A DNA stretch of 33,407 nucleotides from Amphimedon queenslandica (Eukaryota; Porifera; Demospongiae; Haplosclerida; Niphatidae). Location of the stretch: assembly GCF_000090795.2 (NCBI RefSeq), contig NW_003546650.1, forward strand, positions 58,552 to 91,958. Direction: 5' to 3'. This document shows positions 11,125 to 20,889 of the stretch, in pieces. Positions within the stretch are counted from its first letter, which is position 1. Each line of letters opens with the position of its first letter. Both the position numbers and the translations under genes were made by a program. The notes beneath the pieces are model-generated. The model had not been told where the DNA came from and made no database searches. It worked only from the letters and a program-made list of their open reading frames with translations.

Positions 11125-11640
11125 GACATCATCAATATATCCCATTTCATTCTTACAAATCTCCAGCTTAAGGTAAGAACACTGTTTTCAAATTAAGATT
11201 TTTCACACTTTAAGGGAATCATGCACTATTATCAGACATATCCAGATAAAAAAGCAAAAAAGATTTGAAAAAAACAAAAAAAGAGAGCAGAGCAGTCATA
11301 AAAAATAGACAATATGGACGAATAATGTACAAGTATAGAATATTATTATCATTATTTAATTTGATGCAACTATTCACTTTAGTAAGCAAATTTCTAGATA
11401 TTGAGTGAATAAAACTACATAAAACAACAGAAATAGTAGTTTATTATTTTTCTAACTATCATTTATCCTAACATTAAAGACAGAACTCATAGATAAGTGT
11501 GTGTGTAAAAAAATTTTTACAGGACAGGTACTTTAACAGCTTGGCATAATAGGAAGCATACATGCATCTAATAAATGTCTATAACTTAAACTTAAAAAGA
11601 GCATTGAAAGAATCAAAACTATACAACATGCAAAACAATA
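11125..11640 (+). repeat. Diverged direct duplication, copy 2
   Basis: This is the partner of 9738-10240, about 1.39 kb downstream in the same orientation. It begins GACATCATCAATATATC and ends ACAACATGCAAAACAA. The intervening 10241-11124 is not duplicated. Confidence 0.8.
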
Positions 11641-13249
11641 AACAATTATATAGTGTCTTGCAAGACTCACCAAATCTGTATATTTTGAGAGGTATTCTAC
11701 GTTAAAATAGAATTACTTGCTTTACTTTTCATGTAATTAATTTGGCTAACTGCAAGAGCAAGGGACAAATACATTGAATGATAGGTACATACATAATTCA
11801 TTATGCAACTTAAAGTTCCTCTCATAATTGTAAAGAAATTCACCCAAAAAGTTCAAAAAAATGTATTGTGCATGCCTTTCTCATATTCATCACTTTCATG
11901 TATAAGAAGTTATCACAAAGTCTAAAGTTTACAAATACTTCCAGTAATAGATTTTAATCATCAACGATAATTTTGCAAGTAAAAATCTATAACAAAGAAA
12001 ATTATTGATTGCATTGCTTACTTCCTTACTATGTCTAGGTTGAGTATATTCAAAGATCTTGAGTTGTTACACTAAATAAAGCATATAGAACCCTCAAAAC
12101 TAATTTCACTTCCACACCCACTAGGACAAAGTATCCTTATAGTATGAGCTACCAAATGTATCCGGCAAACGATACCACCTGAAGAATATAACAACAAGAA
12201 GGATGGCATGATAATACATGTAAACTGTGAGTGTAATTATAGTCACACATTTACAAACTTTTCAGAAAACTGCTCTGTCCCTCTAGTAAACATACATGAA
12301 AATAGTGACAAGGCCTCCATTTCTCATAATGGAAAAGTTAACTGAAGAGAGAAAGTTTGTTTTGCAATAAAAAAGGAGACTCTTACTTTATAAAGCACAA
12401 ATAGACTGAGATGGTGAGTGTTTTCCCTTTCCTTAACCGGTATATATGCTCCATTGCTGTAAACTACAGCTTCATAGTAGTACACACATAACTTGTTCTG
12501 CAACAGTTTTTGTAGCTAGAAAAAGTGTACAATGATTTGCTTTTAGTCCTATTAACCAATTCTTCAAACTATAGCAGAAAGAAAATGTAATGTAAGTGTC
12601 ACACCTAGTTATGTATATCAATAAAATGCAAATCAGTTAATCTATGCATGTACATTATAGTCTTCAGACAAAAGCACTGTTACAATGTCCCAAAACCAGT
12701 TAAACGAATTTTACAACTTGCAATTTTTTCTCACATACTCAAGTGCAACAGCATGTGGATGTACCCCAGAGTATAAGGAAGAAACTTTTTTAGCAGAAGG
12801 TGCCATTAGGTAAAACATATTTGAAAAATAAGACTTCCCAAAAGATGTGCTACAAGTCAAACAACACTAAAATATAACACTACAGAATATAGATGCACAT
12901 TACAAATACAACCAACAGAAGACTAAAACAAGCAGGTTTTTTTTGTTAGGCAGAAGTACAATACTACCAATGATAAATCAAATACTTTGTTGCATACAGC
13001 ACCAATTACTATTCTTCACAATACTCCCTAAATGAAAAATGAAGACTATCTATTCAACATATTTTTGGACTTTAAAAGTGAGACAATTTGCATTTATTGT
13101 ACAATACACTGCATATCATACAATAAATCCCAACCTGGACCACGAGGAGGTAGTCTCACATTCCAGGTCAAAAAACTCACAACTCTGCAATTTTACCTAA
13201 GCAGCACATTATAGCAGTAACTCTCTCTCTCATTTGCCACATACAGTTC
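11641..13249. other. Non-coding AT-rich region
   Basis: No open frame has recognisable content on either strand. It lies downstream of the minus-strand Mutator/OTU gene, 0.9 kb or more from its stop, so part could be transcribed downstream sequence (weak inference). Confidence 0.3.
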
Positions 13250-13710
13250 AAAACACTTGGCATGCTAGTTTATATGTGTGGTTTAGCATGCAGTTTATTT
13301 CACTATATTCCCTGTACAACACAACAGCCACCATCACGAAGCATGGCATGGCATGTTGCTTCACTACTAGTGACTGTCAATGTGACACAAAAGCTGCCAC
13401 ACAACATGTGGTACTACTTACATGATTTCACTACTACAATGTAACACTCTGTATAATGCAACAACAACCGCCACCCAAAGCGTGGTACGGCATGTAGCTA
13501 CATTCAGAGTTTTTGAACCACTCTGTGAAATATATCAACAGCTGCCACCCAAAGCGTGTCACAGCAATTGAGCATAAAGATCTAGTGACTTTCATCACTC
13601 TTAGAACTTTAATAAGCTGCCACCCAATACGTGGTACAGCACCAAATAGTTAAAGTCACCCTGTATTCAACTGTCATAATGTCATTACATGTCATGTGGT
13701 ACATGACCAG
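13250..13710. repeat. Tandem array of about 75-base units with a hairpin core
   Basis: The core GCTGCCACCCAAAGCGTGG, followed by TACAGC, recurs in diverged form at 13325, 13393, 13468, 13541 and 13616, with a related palindrome at 13691. The starts are 68, 75, 73, 75 and 75 bases apart. The core folds: GCTG pairs with CAGC and CCAC with GTGG around a 7-base loop. At 13468 the outer stem is CCG/CGG instead of GCTG/CAGC, a compensatory change. The spacers between cores are much less conserved. The array lies 0.4-0.85 kb beyond the stop of the minus-strand Mutator/OTU gene. Confidence 0.7.
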
Positions 13711-14106
13711 TTTATATAGTTAGTATTGTGTGTTTTATTTAAAACATTTCTCACAAACTGCCATTAGCATAATGTGCTGCAAAGGTTTAGGCAAATGTCA
13801 CAAATGTGGACAGTTTGTCTACAACAGAGAGTGAGAGGGAGTATTCTCATACTCAAGTGGCANAATATGATAAGCATACAATGAGTAATTACAAACAAAC
13901 AAGATGCAGTTGTACTTTAACCACAAATAATGAAACTAAAATATCTTAAGTAGTAATTGCACTATATTAACGAAAATAGAAGACATGGTATAAAATTCTT
14001 TATAACATCAAAGACAAAGATCTTACCATTTTGTATAAAGCTAAAGAAAACTAAACTAAACAATTTCACTCTAAAATAGCAAGGCTAAAATGTCATTACA
14101 CTGCTT
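13711..14106. other. Downstream flank of the Mutator/OTU gene
   Basis: Non-coding AT-rich sequence after the stop codon at 14107-14109 (minus strand). It contains one ambiguous base (N) at 13863. Confidence 0.3.
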
Positions 14107-17100
14107 TTAATCAAGTACAGGTATTACTAAATCATAGTGATTACAATTAATGTGGTACAGATACAACATGACTTTCATGAGTGTCACACAAGTTTCGTTA
14201 GTGAACCGAGGCACATAAGTATGCCAATCACGGTAATTGGAATATTCTGAAAATACCATAATCTTAACTTGAAACATTGTGGCAGCTGCAAATACCTCAT
14301 ATTCAGTTGACCATGAGGTTTCTAAATAGAGTTTATGTCTGTTTATGTGACTCCTCACTGCTTTTAATGCATCAATATCGTAATAAATTCCTGAACGAAC
14401 GAGTCTACCAAAGGCAAGAACATTGGCAGGGTCAAGCATGAAGTTAATTAAGGACATACGGACTGCAAAATGATTGTCTTCAGTACCAGTAATGGCTTTT
14501 GAAATTGTCCTATAGAAACATGCCCCATCACCGACAATCTCATCCCGAATATGAGGAGCTATTTCTCTGCAAGGAACCTGTTTGACAGCATCAACACATT
14601 GAACAACTGCGATACCAGAGAGCTTTGATATAATTGCAACTGCTTTCTGTACCCAATCTCTATTTGTAGAAGGAGGTGGTAACATTTCATGCAAAACCTT
14701 TAAAGCACCCTTGGTCTTTTCTTCATCAATTAAACAGTCTGATTCAAGACTGTGAAATGATTTTGTCTCTACTTTTCGACCCACAAAGTCATTGTGAGGA
14801 ACAGTTACACTATCAACACCAGTCGTTCTGTGGTCTTTCATTTTGAATGGAAAAGGGGTCAGCAAGCACCTTGGTACAAAGAGCTCCAACTTCTTATTTT
14901 CAAACAAACTTGGAGTGCATACAGAAGGAGAACCTACTTCTTCAGCCACTGCTAAATGGAAACTTTGCTCTTTTAATTTCGATGGACTTGGTGTCATTGA
15001 TGGTGAAGGGCACTTACTTAAAGATACCTGTACCTCCCGCATCTTGTGGATAGATGTTGGAGTACTTTTGGATGGAACAGAGGTCAGCGGTACTGAGGAA
15101 TCCCACTTTTTATTCTGCAACAAAATTGGAGTATGTACAGAAGGAGAACCCACTGTTTCAGCCACTGCTAAATGGGAACTTTGCTTATTCAATTTTGATG
15201 GGCCTGGGGTCATCGACGGTGAAGGGCACTTGCTTAAAGATACATGTACCTCCGGCATGTTGTCCACAGAAGTTGGAGTACATGTGGAGTGAAAGCCTAC
15301 TTTATGAACAGTTGATACAGTGTGTGAAATGTGCACCACAGGAGTACTTTGCCGTAGAATTTGTGGTAGAACAAGAGTATTGGATGGCGAACAGCATTTT
15401 GATACAGACATCTCCAACGTTTTACCAAGGATAAAAGATGGAGTGGATACAGTAGCAGAGCCTACTTTTTCAGCAGTTGATGCATTGCATGGGACAATAA
15501 CACTTCCAAGAGCAGGGGTACTTTGGTCTTTAATTTTTGATAAAACTAATGGAGAAGGGACTTTCGGTGAATTCAGACCCATTTTCTTAAGTGGCGGTGT
15601 CCACAAGGCACCAGGAGTGAGTGAGCTGTCCATAGCCCTTTTCCTATATCTTACATTATCAGGGCAATCCCATTTGTGACATGGAAAATTGGGACATGCA
15701 CAGGATTCAACAACCGTTTTATCACTTAGGGAACATTCAAAGTCATAACAATCATCGTCATATTCAGATACATTGTCATCACTTTTGGATGCATTGATGT
15801 CACAGGAGGTATCAATTCCAGTAGCAGTATCACAGGTTCTCCTCAGTGGACAACTCTTGTGGGACGTCCTTCTGTGGTCCGTTGAGCCACATTTGCATTT
15901 GTCAATCGAGGCATCTGCAATTACTTCTTCAGTAGATGCATCCCTTCCATAATTGTGATTCATTGCACTCTCTTTTACAAACAATTGCCTGCGTTGATGT
16001 TCAAAGACTTTACGCTTTCTCTTATATAGCTTCCTCCTTGCTTTAGCAACATTGGTCTTCTTGCTTTTTATATCAAAAAATCTATCTGCATTCAGCTTCT
16101 CCAAGATAGATGGAAGATTCTGAACAACAGGAAGGCACATCCGCTCAAGGATGTCAAGAATCCAGTGGTACTGAGGACCACGTTTTGTAATAAGATAGGT
16201 CATGCAACCTTGAATGAGACCTATGTTGGTAGAAACGTGGTAGTGAAGACGTGCAAGGTTCCAATTTTTGGACCTATACCTAACTAGCACATTGTGCGAA
16301 GCTTCAACAGGGTTTGTTGTGACTTTACCTATTTCAGGATGTATCAATACATCAGCCAGACCTGCCTTTTCCTGACACTCTAACTTGTAAGCTAGGGTAT
16401 GAAAAGGACACTTCAAAACTTGGTCACTTTTGTAAGGTTTTCCTTGGCATTTTAAATTGTATTTATCTGTACAAGAACCACAGCTACACACTACTAATGG
16501 GTGAAAATCAGACTGGCCACCATCCCATTGGTGTTCATCCTGAAAGTGGTGCAATGCCAAGTTCATTAACTTCTCTGAGAAAGCATTGGGGTCTGTGCCA
16601 GCATTCGTAAGGCACATCTGAAATGAGGCTTTGGCTTTTCTAATGAACTTCTCAGTGAGGCAACCACAATGCTTCGCATGCTTTTTCCCCTTGCAGTAGC
16701 ATTCTACTCTAACACCATCATTAGTTGTCATTTCTTTTAATTTACGCAATTTGTCTAACTTTATAGCATGATTCTTCGCCACATGATTGCCACACCGCAA
16801 TACCCGACAAAGTGGAAAATGTTTCAAGACAACATTCTCAGATGTGCTGTCTCCGTCTTGAATGTGGCATTCCACATTCATTTGATCCTTGACCATGAGC
16901 TTGAATACCTCGTTAGCACCAAAACCTTCTGCTGCTTTTGATGTGCCTTCATATATGTCATCTTGACACAAATTGTCACTTCCCTTTTGACAAATGTGAC
17001 AATAATACAAAAGAGCACCAGTCAAGTAATTTCTGACAGTGTATGTGCAGTTTCGGCTAAAACTGCCTCTAGTCAGCCAAACCGCATCGCCACAGGTTAC

Positions 17101-17175
17101 AGCCCTCTGCCAGCTCCCTAATTTTTCCTGATCCATATCTTGCATTTCCTTTCTGGCTTCCAAGCAAATGCCATC
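14107..17175 (-). CDS. Mutator-like transposase with C-terminal OTU protease domain, main ORF
   Basis: This is the longest open frame in the window, about 1,020 codons. Its N-terminal third carries the Mutator-like transposase pattern: HIQDGDSTSENVV (first acidic residue), LRCGNHVAKNHAIK, CSCGSCTDKY, TNPVEASHNVLVRYRSKNW (glutamate), and GLIQGCMTYL. A zinc-knuckle-like CKCGSTDHRRTSHKSCP follows. The middle is Ser/Pro/Thr-rich with an internal repeat of about 72 residues. The C-terminus is an OTU-type cysteine protease: VGDGACFYRTIS holds the catalytic Asp and Cys, then WSTEYEVFAAATMF, and CNHYDLVIP holds the catalytic His. The protein would cut transposon ends and cleave ubiquitin-like chains (from family knowledge). 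The same frame continues upstream through a single TAA at 17176-17178, so no good start exists inside this part. Catalytic OTU residues look intact. Confidence 0.85.
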   Translation of the reverse strand, partial: DGICLEARKEMQDMDQEKLGSWQRAVTCGDAVWLTRGSFSRNCTYTVRNYLTGALLYYCHICQKGSDNLCQDDIYEGTSKAAEGFGANEVFKLMVKDQMNVECHIQDGDSTSENVVLKHFPLCRVLRCGNHVAKNHAIKLDKLRKLKEMTTNDGVRVECYCKGKKHAKHCGCLTEKFIRKAKASFQMCLTNAGTDPNAFSEKLMNLALHHFQDEHQWDGGQSDFHPLVVCSCGSCTDKYNLKCQGKPYKSDQVLKCPFHTLAYKLECQEKAGLADVLIHPEIGKVTTNPVEASHNVLVRYRSKNWNLARLHYHVSTNIGLIQGCMTYLITKRGPQYHWILDILERMCLPVVQNLPSILEKLNADRFFDIKSKKTNVAKARRKLYKRKRKVFEHQRRQLFVKESAMNHNYGRDASTEEVIADASIDKCKCGSTDHRRTSHKSCPLRRTCDTATGIDTSCDINASKSDDNVSEYDDDCYDFECSLSDKTVVESCACPNFPCHKWDCPDNVRYRKRAMDSSLTPGALWTPPLKKMGLNSPKVPSPLVLSKIKDQSTPALGSVIVPCNASTAEKVGSATVSTPSFILGKTLEMSVSKCCSPSNTLVLPQILRQSTPVVHISHTVSTVHKVGFHSTCTPTSVDNMPEVHVSLSKCPSPSMTPGPSKLNKQSSHLAVAETVGSPSVHTPILLQNKKWDSSVPLTSVPSKSTPTSIHKMREVQVSLSKCPSPSMTPSPSKLKEQSFHLAVAEEVGSPSVCTPSLFENKKLELFVPRCLLTPFPFKMKDHRTTGVDSVTVPHNDFVGRKVETKSFHSLESDCLIDEEKTKGALKVLHEMLPPPSTNRDWVQKAVAIISKLSGIAVVQCVDAVKQVPCREIAPHIRDEIVGDGACFYRTISKAITGTEDNHFAVRMSLINFMLDPANVLAFGRLVRSGIYYDIDALKAVRSHINRHKLYLETSWSTEYEVFAAATMFQVKIMVFSEYSNYRDWHTYVPRFTNETCVTLMKVMLYLYHINCNHYDLVIPVLD
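14860..15291 (-). repeat. Internal 216-base tandem repeat within the Mutator/OTU gene
   Basis: 14860-15075 and 15076-15291 are two in-frame copies (72 codons each), sharing for example ACAGAAGGAGAACC and GGTGAAGGGCACTT. They encode repeats with LSKCPSPSMTP and LAVAE-VGSPSV between the transposase and OTU parts. A third, more diverged partial copy appears to lie toward 15300-15430. Unequal exchange would explain the length of this linker. Confidence 0.75.
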
Positions 17176-17178
17176 TTA

Positions 17179-17695
17179 AATGTCCTTCACATGGTCATAC
17201 ATCTCTTTTAGTGTCCCAAAAAAAACACTGTCGCTGACTGTATGCATTGCAAGGATGTGGTGAAACATTTTCTTATATATGGCATAAGATGCTCTAGAAC
17301 AAATTGTAGCAACTTGTAAAATCTTAGATACAGCAGCATCACCATTCTCCCTCTGAGATGAGGTTTCAAATTTGACATTGCAGCTACCACAGTTAGTACA
17401 GCCAAAAGAGAGTGATGCTGCTCCCCCCAGGCCAGCCAGTTCTATCGAGTTTACTTTCAGTTTACCTTGACAATTGGTCTCCTGGCAAATTGAATATTGT
17501 TCCACAAATTTGACCAACTGTGTAGTCTCTGTGACAACCATGCAATTACTGGAAGCATCTATGTGCAAATTACTCTTGCAAGGAGTATCGAGTGTAAATG
17601 TGCAATCAGGTTCACCTGGAGTGGGCTTTTCATCTTCAGTGGCACCAAGAACATTGTCCTCTTCCTCAGAAGGTACTGGTTCTTCAGTATGAATC
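17179..17695 (-). CDS. N-terminal part of the Mutator-like transposase, upstream of in-frame TAA
   Basis: It is in the same frame as the main ORF and separated from it by one TAA codon. It reads HTEEPVPSEEEDNV, a Cys-containing acidic leader, then FVEQYSICQETNCQGKL, GLGGAASLSFGCTNCGSC and FETSSQRENGDAAVS. The C-x4-C and GLGGAA...C-x2-C pattern is the usual start of this Mutator-like transposase domain. The 5' border at about 17695 follows TTTGTTATAG on the minus strand, a good splice acceptor, so an upstream exon probably carries the start. I could not find that exon. Either the TAA is a recent nonsense change or the protein is made by readthrough or in two pieces. Confidence 0.7.
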
Positions 17696-17783
17696 TATAA
17701 CAAAGAGAATGGAGTGACGGAACACAACACTTGACAGATAAAACTTCCTCAAAACATGAGGTCAAACATGCCCACTTGTTGTG

Positions 17784-18228
17784 AGAATAATCATTACTTA
17801 TTCAGTATTAACAAGAGCAGATGATAGTTAGAGAGAGTGTCAAACTGCACTATGCCAGCTGGAATATGACCACGTAGAACTAAGTCACGTGAGACCTGAA
17901 GTGTGGGTGTACCTACTAAAAGCACGTGTAGAAGTTTGCATAAGGAACAGTGGAGAACACTTGAAGAAGCTTTAGACATCATACTAGTAAACTTTATAAT
18001 CCTGCTGAAGCCTGTTATGCAGTACAGCTATTGCAGAGACTCCAAAATGGCCAGTAAACCTTGTTGAGCAAACTAGGCAGCCATTTTTTTCTACTCAGCC
18101 ACACCCAGTATGCGGGAATGCCCAAAGATGTGCAAGAAAGTTCACACGGTCATATTCCAGCTAGCATAGTGCATTTCGACACTCTCTCTAACTATCATCT
18201 ACTCTTGGTATTAATGTAATGATAAATT
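17784..18228. repeat. Foldback inverted repeat upstream of the Mutator/OTU gene
   Basis: The left arm (17784-17880) matches the reverse complement of 18140-18228. The central GACACTCTCTCTAACTATCA and GGTCATATTCCAGCT are shared exactly or nearly so. About 260 bases separate the arms. No coding potential is seen. It is likely a MITE or one arm-duplicated insertion. Confidence 0.75.
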
Positions 18229-18350
18229 ATCTTCGTTAATCAGTGAATAATCCTAGAGGCCCATCATCGAAACATTTATGACAGTAACTCTGCAGCAACG
18301 TGGAACTTTTCCCTGACACGCAAGAGCAACTAATGATATTTTATTTTTCC

Positions 18351-18740
18351 ATGTCATATACAGTAGAAGGCGAAAAAAAGATAAGTAGTACACAGGTAGT
18401 GCGTAGGTAGTGATTTTACTTCGTTACTCTTCACTGCAATATGCCCAGGAAGTACTGTTGATACCGCCCAGACACATGTTCCATGTAACAAGCGCACATG
18501 CACTCTAGAGGCTCTCAAAGGACTTGAGGATGCTTCTCTTGGCTGTCTTTACTCTCCAAGTTCATCTCTACTGCTGCTCTCTGCTTATAAAACGCCGTTG
18601 AGGAGGCTCTTTGCTCGATTCACTGTTGAGCTACTGTCCTGCGGCTGACCAAGTGCACTACTGCCACTGATCGGTTTGCACATGCGCAACGAAGGACCAG
18701 CGAACTACAGTTTAGAGAAAAAAAAGCTAAGTAACTGCAG
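18351..18740 (+). repeat. GC-richer dispersed repeat, longer copy
   Basis: It begins ATATACAGTAGAAGGCGAAA with AAAAGATAAGTAG and includes TACAGTTTAGAGAAAAAAAA near 18706-18725. Both motifs recur, on the other strand and only about 30 bases apart, at 22690-22770. It is visibly richer in G+C than its surroundings and contains CACATGCGCA. CTACTCTACTR-like motifs continue to about 18960. Confidence 0.6.
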
Positions 18741-19374
18741 CGTCACTACTATTGCACCGCGCAGTAAAGTACCTTCCACTGCGTAGGATTGACCCTTGTG
18801 CTGTGCTTGTATTGCACATGCGCAGAGTAGCTGGTGGGCAGGGTAGTCCTTGCCCACTGCACAGCTACCCTGCACAGCTACTATATACTACTCTTCCAAG
18901 GCTACTCTACCGTCTACTACTTATACTAAACGGCACTTACTAGCGCTTGTACTCTACTAGTTTCAAAGAATATGGGTCTAAAAAGTAGCCGGATATCAGT
19001 AAGTAAAGGTTTTATTACTATGTGTAAGGTTCTTCTTATGTAGGAACGGTGATTCTACTGTGCCGTAGCGACAGACTATGACTGTCACAGTGCAATGGTG
19101 ATCTGTTATTACGAAGTCTAGGAGTTACAATGCATGTTTGTAGTCATTTCTTTTTCTGACTTTTATTTTTGTTCTGAATTGTAAAACATAATATTTTATG
19201 TACATGTAAAGCTTATATTAACCCTGTACTTACTACCCCTTTCAAATTGCAAAAATGCGCGCATTTATCTGGTGGACTAGTGACAATGGTGTACAGCACG
19301 TACAAACAACAGAGGATTTCACATTCCTTTTGTAAGTTTTTGAGTAAGTATTTACCACTAATTTTACTGTAGCA
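18741..19374. other. Repeat tail and non-coding spacer
   Basis: The GC-richer character continues to about 18960 (CACATGCGCAGAGTAGC at 18817 and a GTGGGCAGGGTAG/CTACCCTGC inverted pair), then ordinary AT-rich sequence. No coding frame matching a Tc1 N-terminus is convincing before 19375. Confidence 0.35.
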
Positions 19375-20475
19375 CTGGATGTCAAAGTCTCAGGTGTGAG
19401 CAAACTGATTAAGAAATACATGGAAACTGGTTCAATTACTCAAAGGCCAGGTTTGTCAGTATTAATTCCACTACACTTCTCATTATTTTCACAATATAGG
19501 ATCTGGAAGACCTTCAAAAGTAACCAGAGAAGTTTTAAAGATAGTATAGGACCAAATGCAAGCTGATGATGAAAGCACTGCTACTCAACTTCAGTAGCTT
19601 CTCGTTGAGAAAGGTCATTCACTGTCACTGAAAACAATATTGAAGTCTCGCAATACACTTGGTTGGACATACGGTGGGAGTGCATACTGCCAGATCATTA
19701 GAGAACCAAATAAAGAGAAGCGAATGAAATTTGCTCAAGATCAGTTGCAGGAGCACAGGACTACTGGTTTTTCTGATGTACTGTACAGTGATGAGTGTAC
19801 AATTGAATTCGAATCCCACAGGAGATTTTCATGAAGGAAAATAGGTGCCCCCGAAACCAAAACCAAGGTAGCACTATATTAATATTACATGTACGTTAAT
19901 GGTATTTTTAAAAAACCTATTATATAGAGCAAAACACCCCTATAAGGTACATGCATGGGCAGGTATAAGTTGCCAAGGAAAGACGCCAATTGTGCTGTTT
20001 GAAGAAAAAATGAATTCAGCTGGCTTTATTGAAGTTTTGGAAAATGGACTGATTCCTTATACCCAGCATTTAAATCCATCTCAAAGATTGATGCAGGATA
20101 ATGATCCCAAACATTCCTCAAAGAAAGTAAAGGAGTGGTTAGAAGCCAACAAAATAAACTGGTGGAAAACACCACCAGAATCCCCAGATCTTAATCCGAT
20201 TGAAAATCTATGGCACGAGCTCAAAGAATGTCAGAAGAGTAGTGCAACCACAACAAAAGGAGGAATTAGTCAAAGGAATCATGGATTGTTGGGAAACTGT
20301 AAATAGAAGAAAGTGTAGTAAATATATCGGACACGTACGTAAAGTAATATCAAAAAGTGATTGAATGCAATAATGGAGGTCCCACTGGATAGAAGAAAGT
20401 GTAGAAAATATATCGGACACTTACGTAAAGTAATATCGAAAGTGATTGAATGCAATAATGGAGGTCCCACTGGAT
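19375..20475 (+). pseudogene. Tc1/mariner-type transposase, dead copy with intron-like gaps
   Basis: Codons from 19375 read VSKLIKKYMETGSITQRPG, the helix-turn-helix end, and after 19500 SGRPSKVTREV. The DDE motif is visible: YSDEC (about 19787), MQDNDPKH (about 20093) and PDLNPIENLW (about 20190), spaced as in DD34E Tc1 elements. HAWAGIS and IPYTQHL are also family motifs. Three stops (KIV*, LQ*, FS*), a frameshift near 19848 and another near 20228 kill it. The gaps at 19451-19499 and 19868-19927 begin GT, end AG, and restore conserved motifs when skipped. It is a relic; no working transposase can be made. Confidence 0.8.
20304..20474 (+). repeat. Tandem duplication of the transposase 3' end
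   Basis: 20304-20389 and 20390-20474 are two nearly identical units of 86 and 85 bases, each beginning TAGAAGAAAGTGTAG and ending GGAGGTCCCACTGGA. Each covers the C-terminal codons (KYIGH, KVISK, ECNNGGPTG) of the Tc1 transposase. Copy 1 has one extra A in the ATATCAAAAAGTG stretch that copy 2 lacks. Confidence 0.9.
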
Positions 20476-20799
20476 ATTAATATTTGTACATGTACACAGT
20501 AGCTCTTTCGATCTTCCTCTTTCCTTATAAATGTAACATCACATACATGTAATCTATGCTAACAGACTTGTACATTACAGATTGCATGCACTTATAACTC
20601 TCTTCTATACCCCTCCCAATCCTTCTCCCTCCCACAGGTATTATAATAATTTAAAGCAAAGTATATCTTTTATTCATTGTATATCTTTTGCATCTTTATA
20701 TCATTATATCTAATATATAATATATATACATGTATATCAACAGTGTCACTGTGTTAGACTATTTATTATCTTATATGATACTATACTCAGTGTAGCCTT
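20476..20799. other. Non-coding spacer with a simple TATATA run
   Basis: AT-rich, with TAATATATAATATATATA at about 20710 and a TGTACATGTACA palindrome at 20485. No gene seen. Confidence 0.35.
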
Positions 20800-20889
20800 C
20801 TACTCTAGATTCTTAATATCAGGTGGATATTTGCTTCTAAGCCCTGAAGAGTAATGATTTATTGCTTGAATACACTTAGACCAATACAG
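20800..20889 (-). other. Conserved-looking extension after the in-frame TAG
   Basis: Directly after the TAG the same frame reads LYWSKCIQAINHYSSGLRS and on to a second TAG at 20800-20802. W-x2-C-x2-AI-x3-...-LR is what I expect at the end of this BEN-like domain. It supports a recent nonsense change or stop-codon readthrough. Confidence 0.5.

Noticed and set aside
13250-13710. CRISPR array
   Set aside because: The repeats are diverged, spacers are not unique inserts of constant design, there are no cas genes, and the context is a eukaryote.
13863-13863. Ambiguous base N
   Set aside because: A sequencing or assembly ambiguity in non-coding DNA; it carries no biological signal.
14843-15679. 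Plus-strand open frames of up to 149 codons
   Set aside because: They are antisense to the Mutator/OTU gene's repetitive linker and mirror its 72-codon repeat; no family motif is seen.
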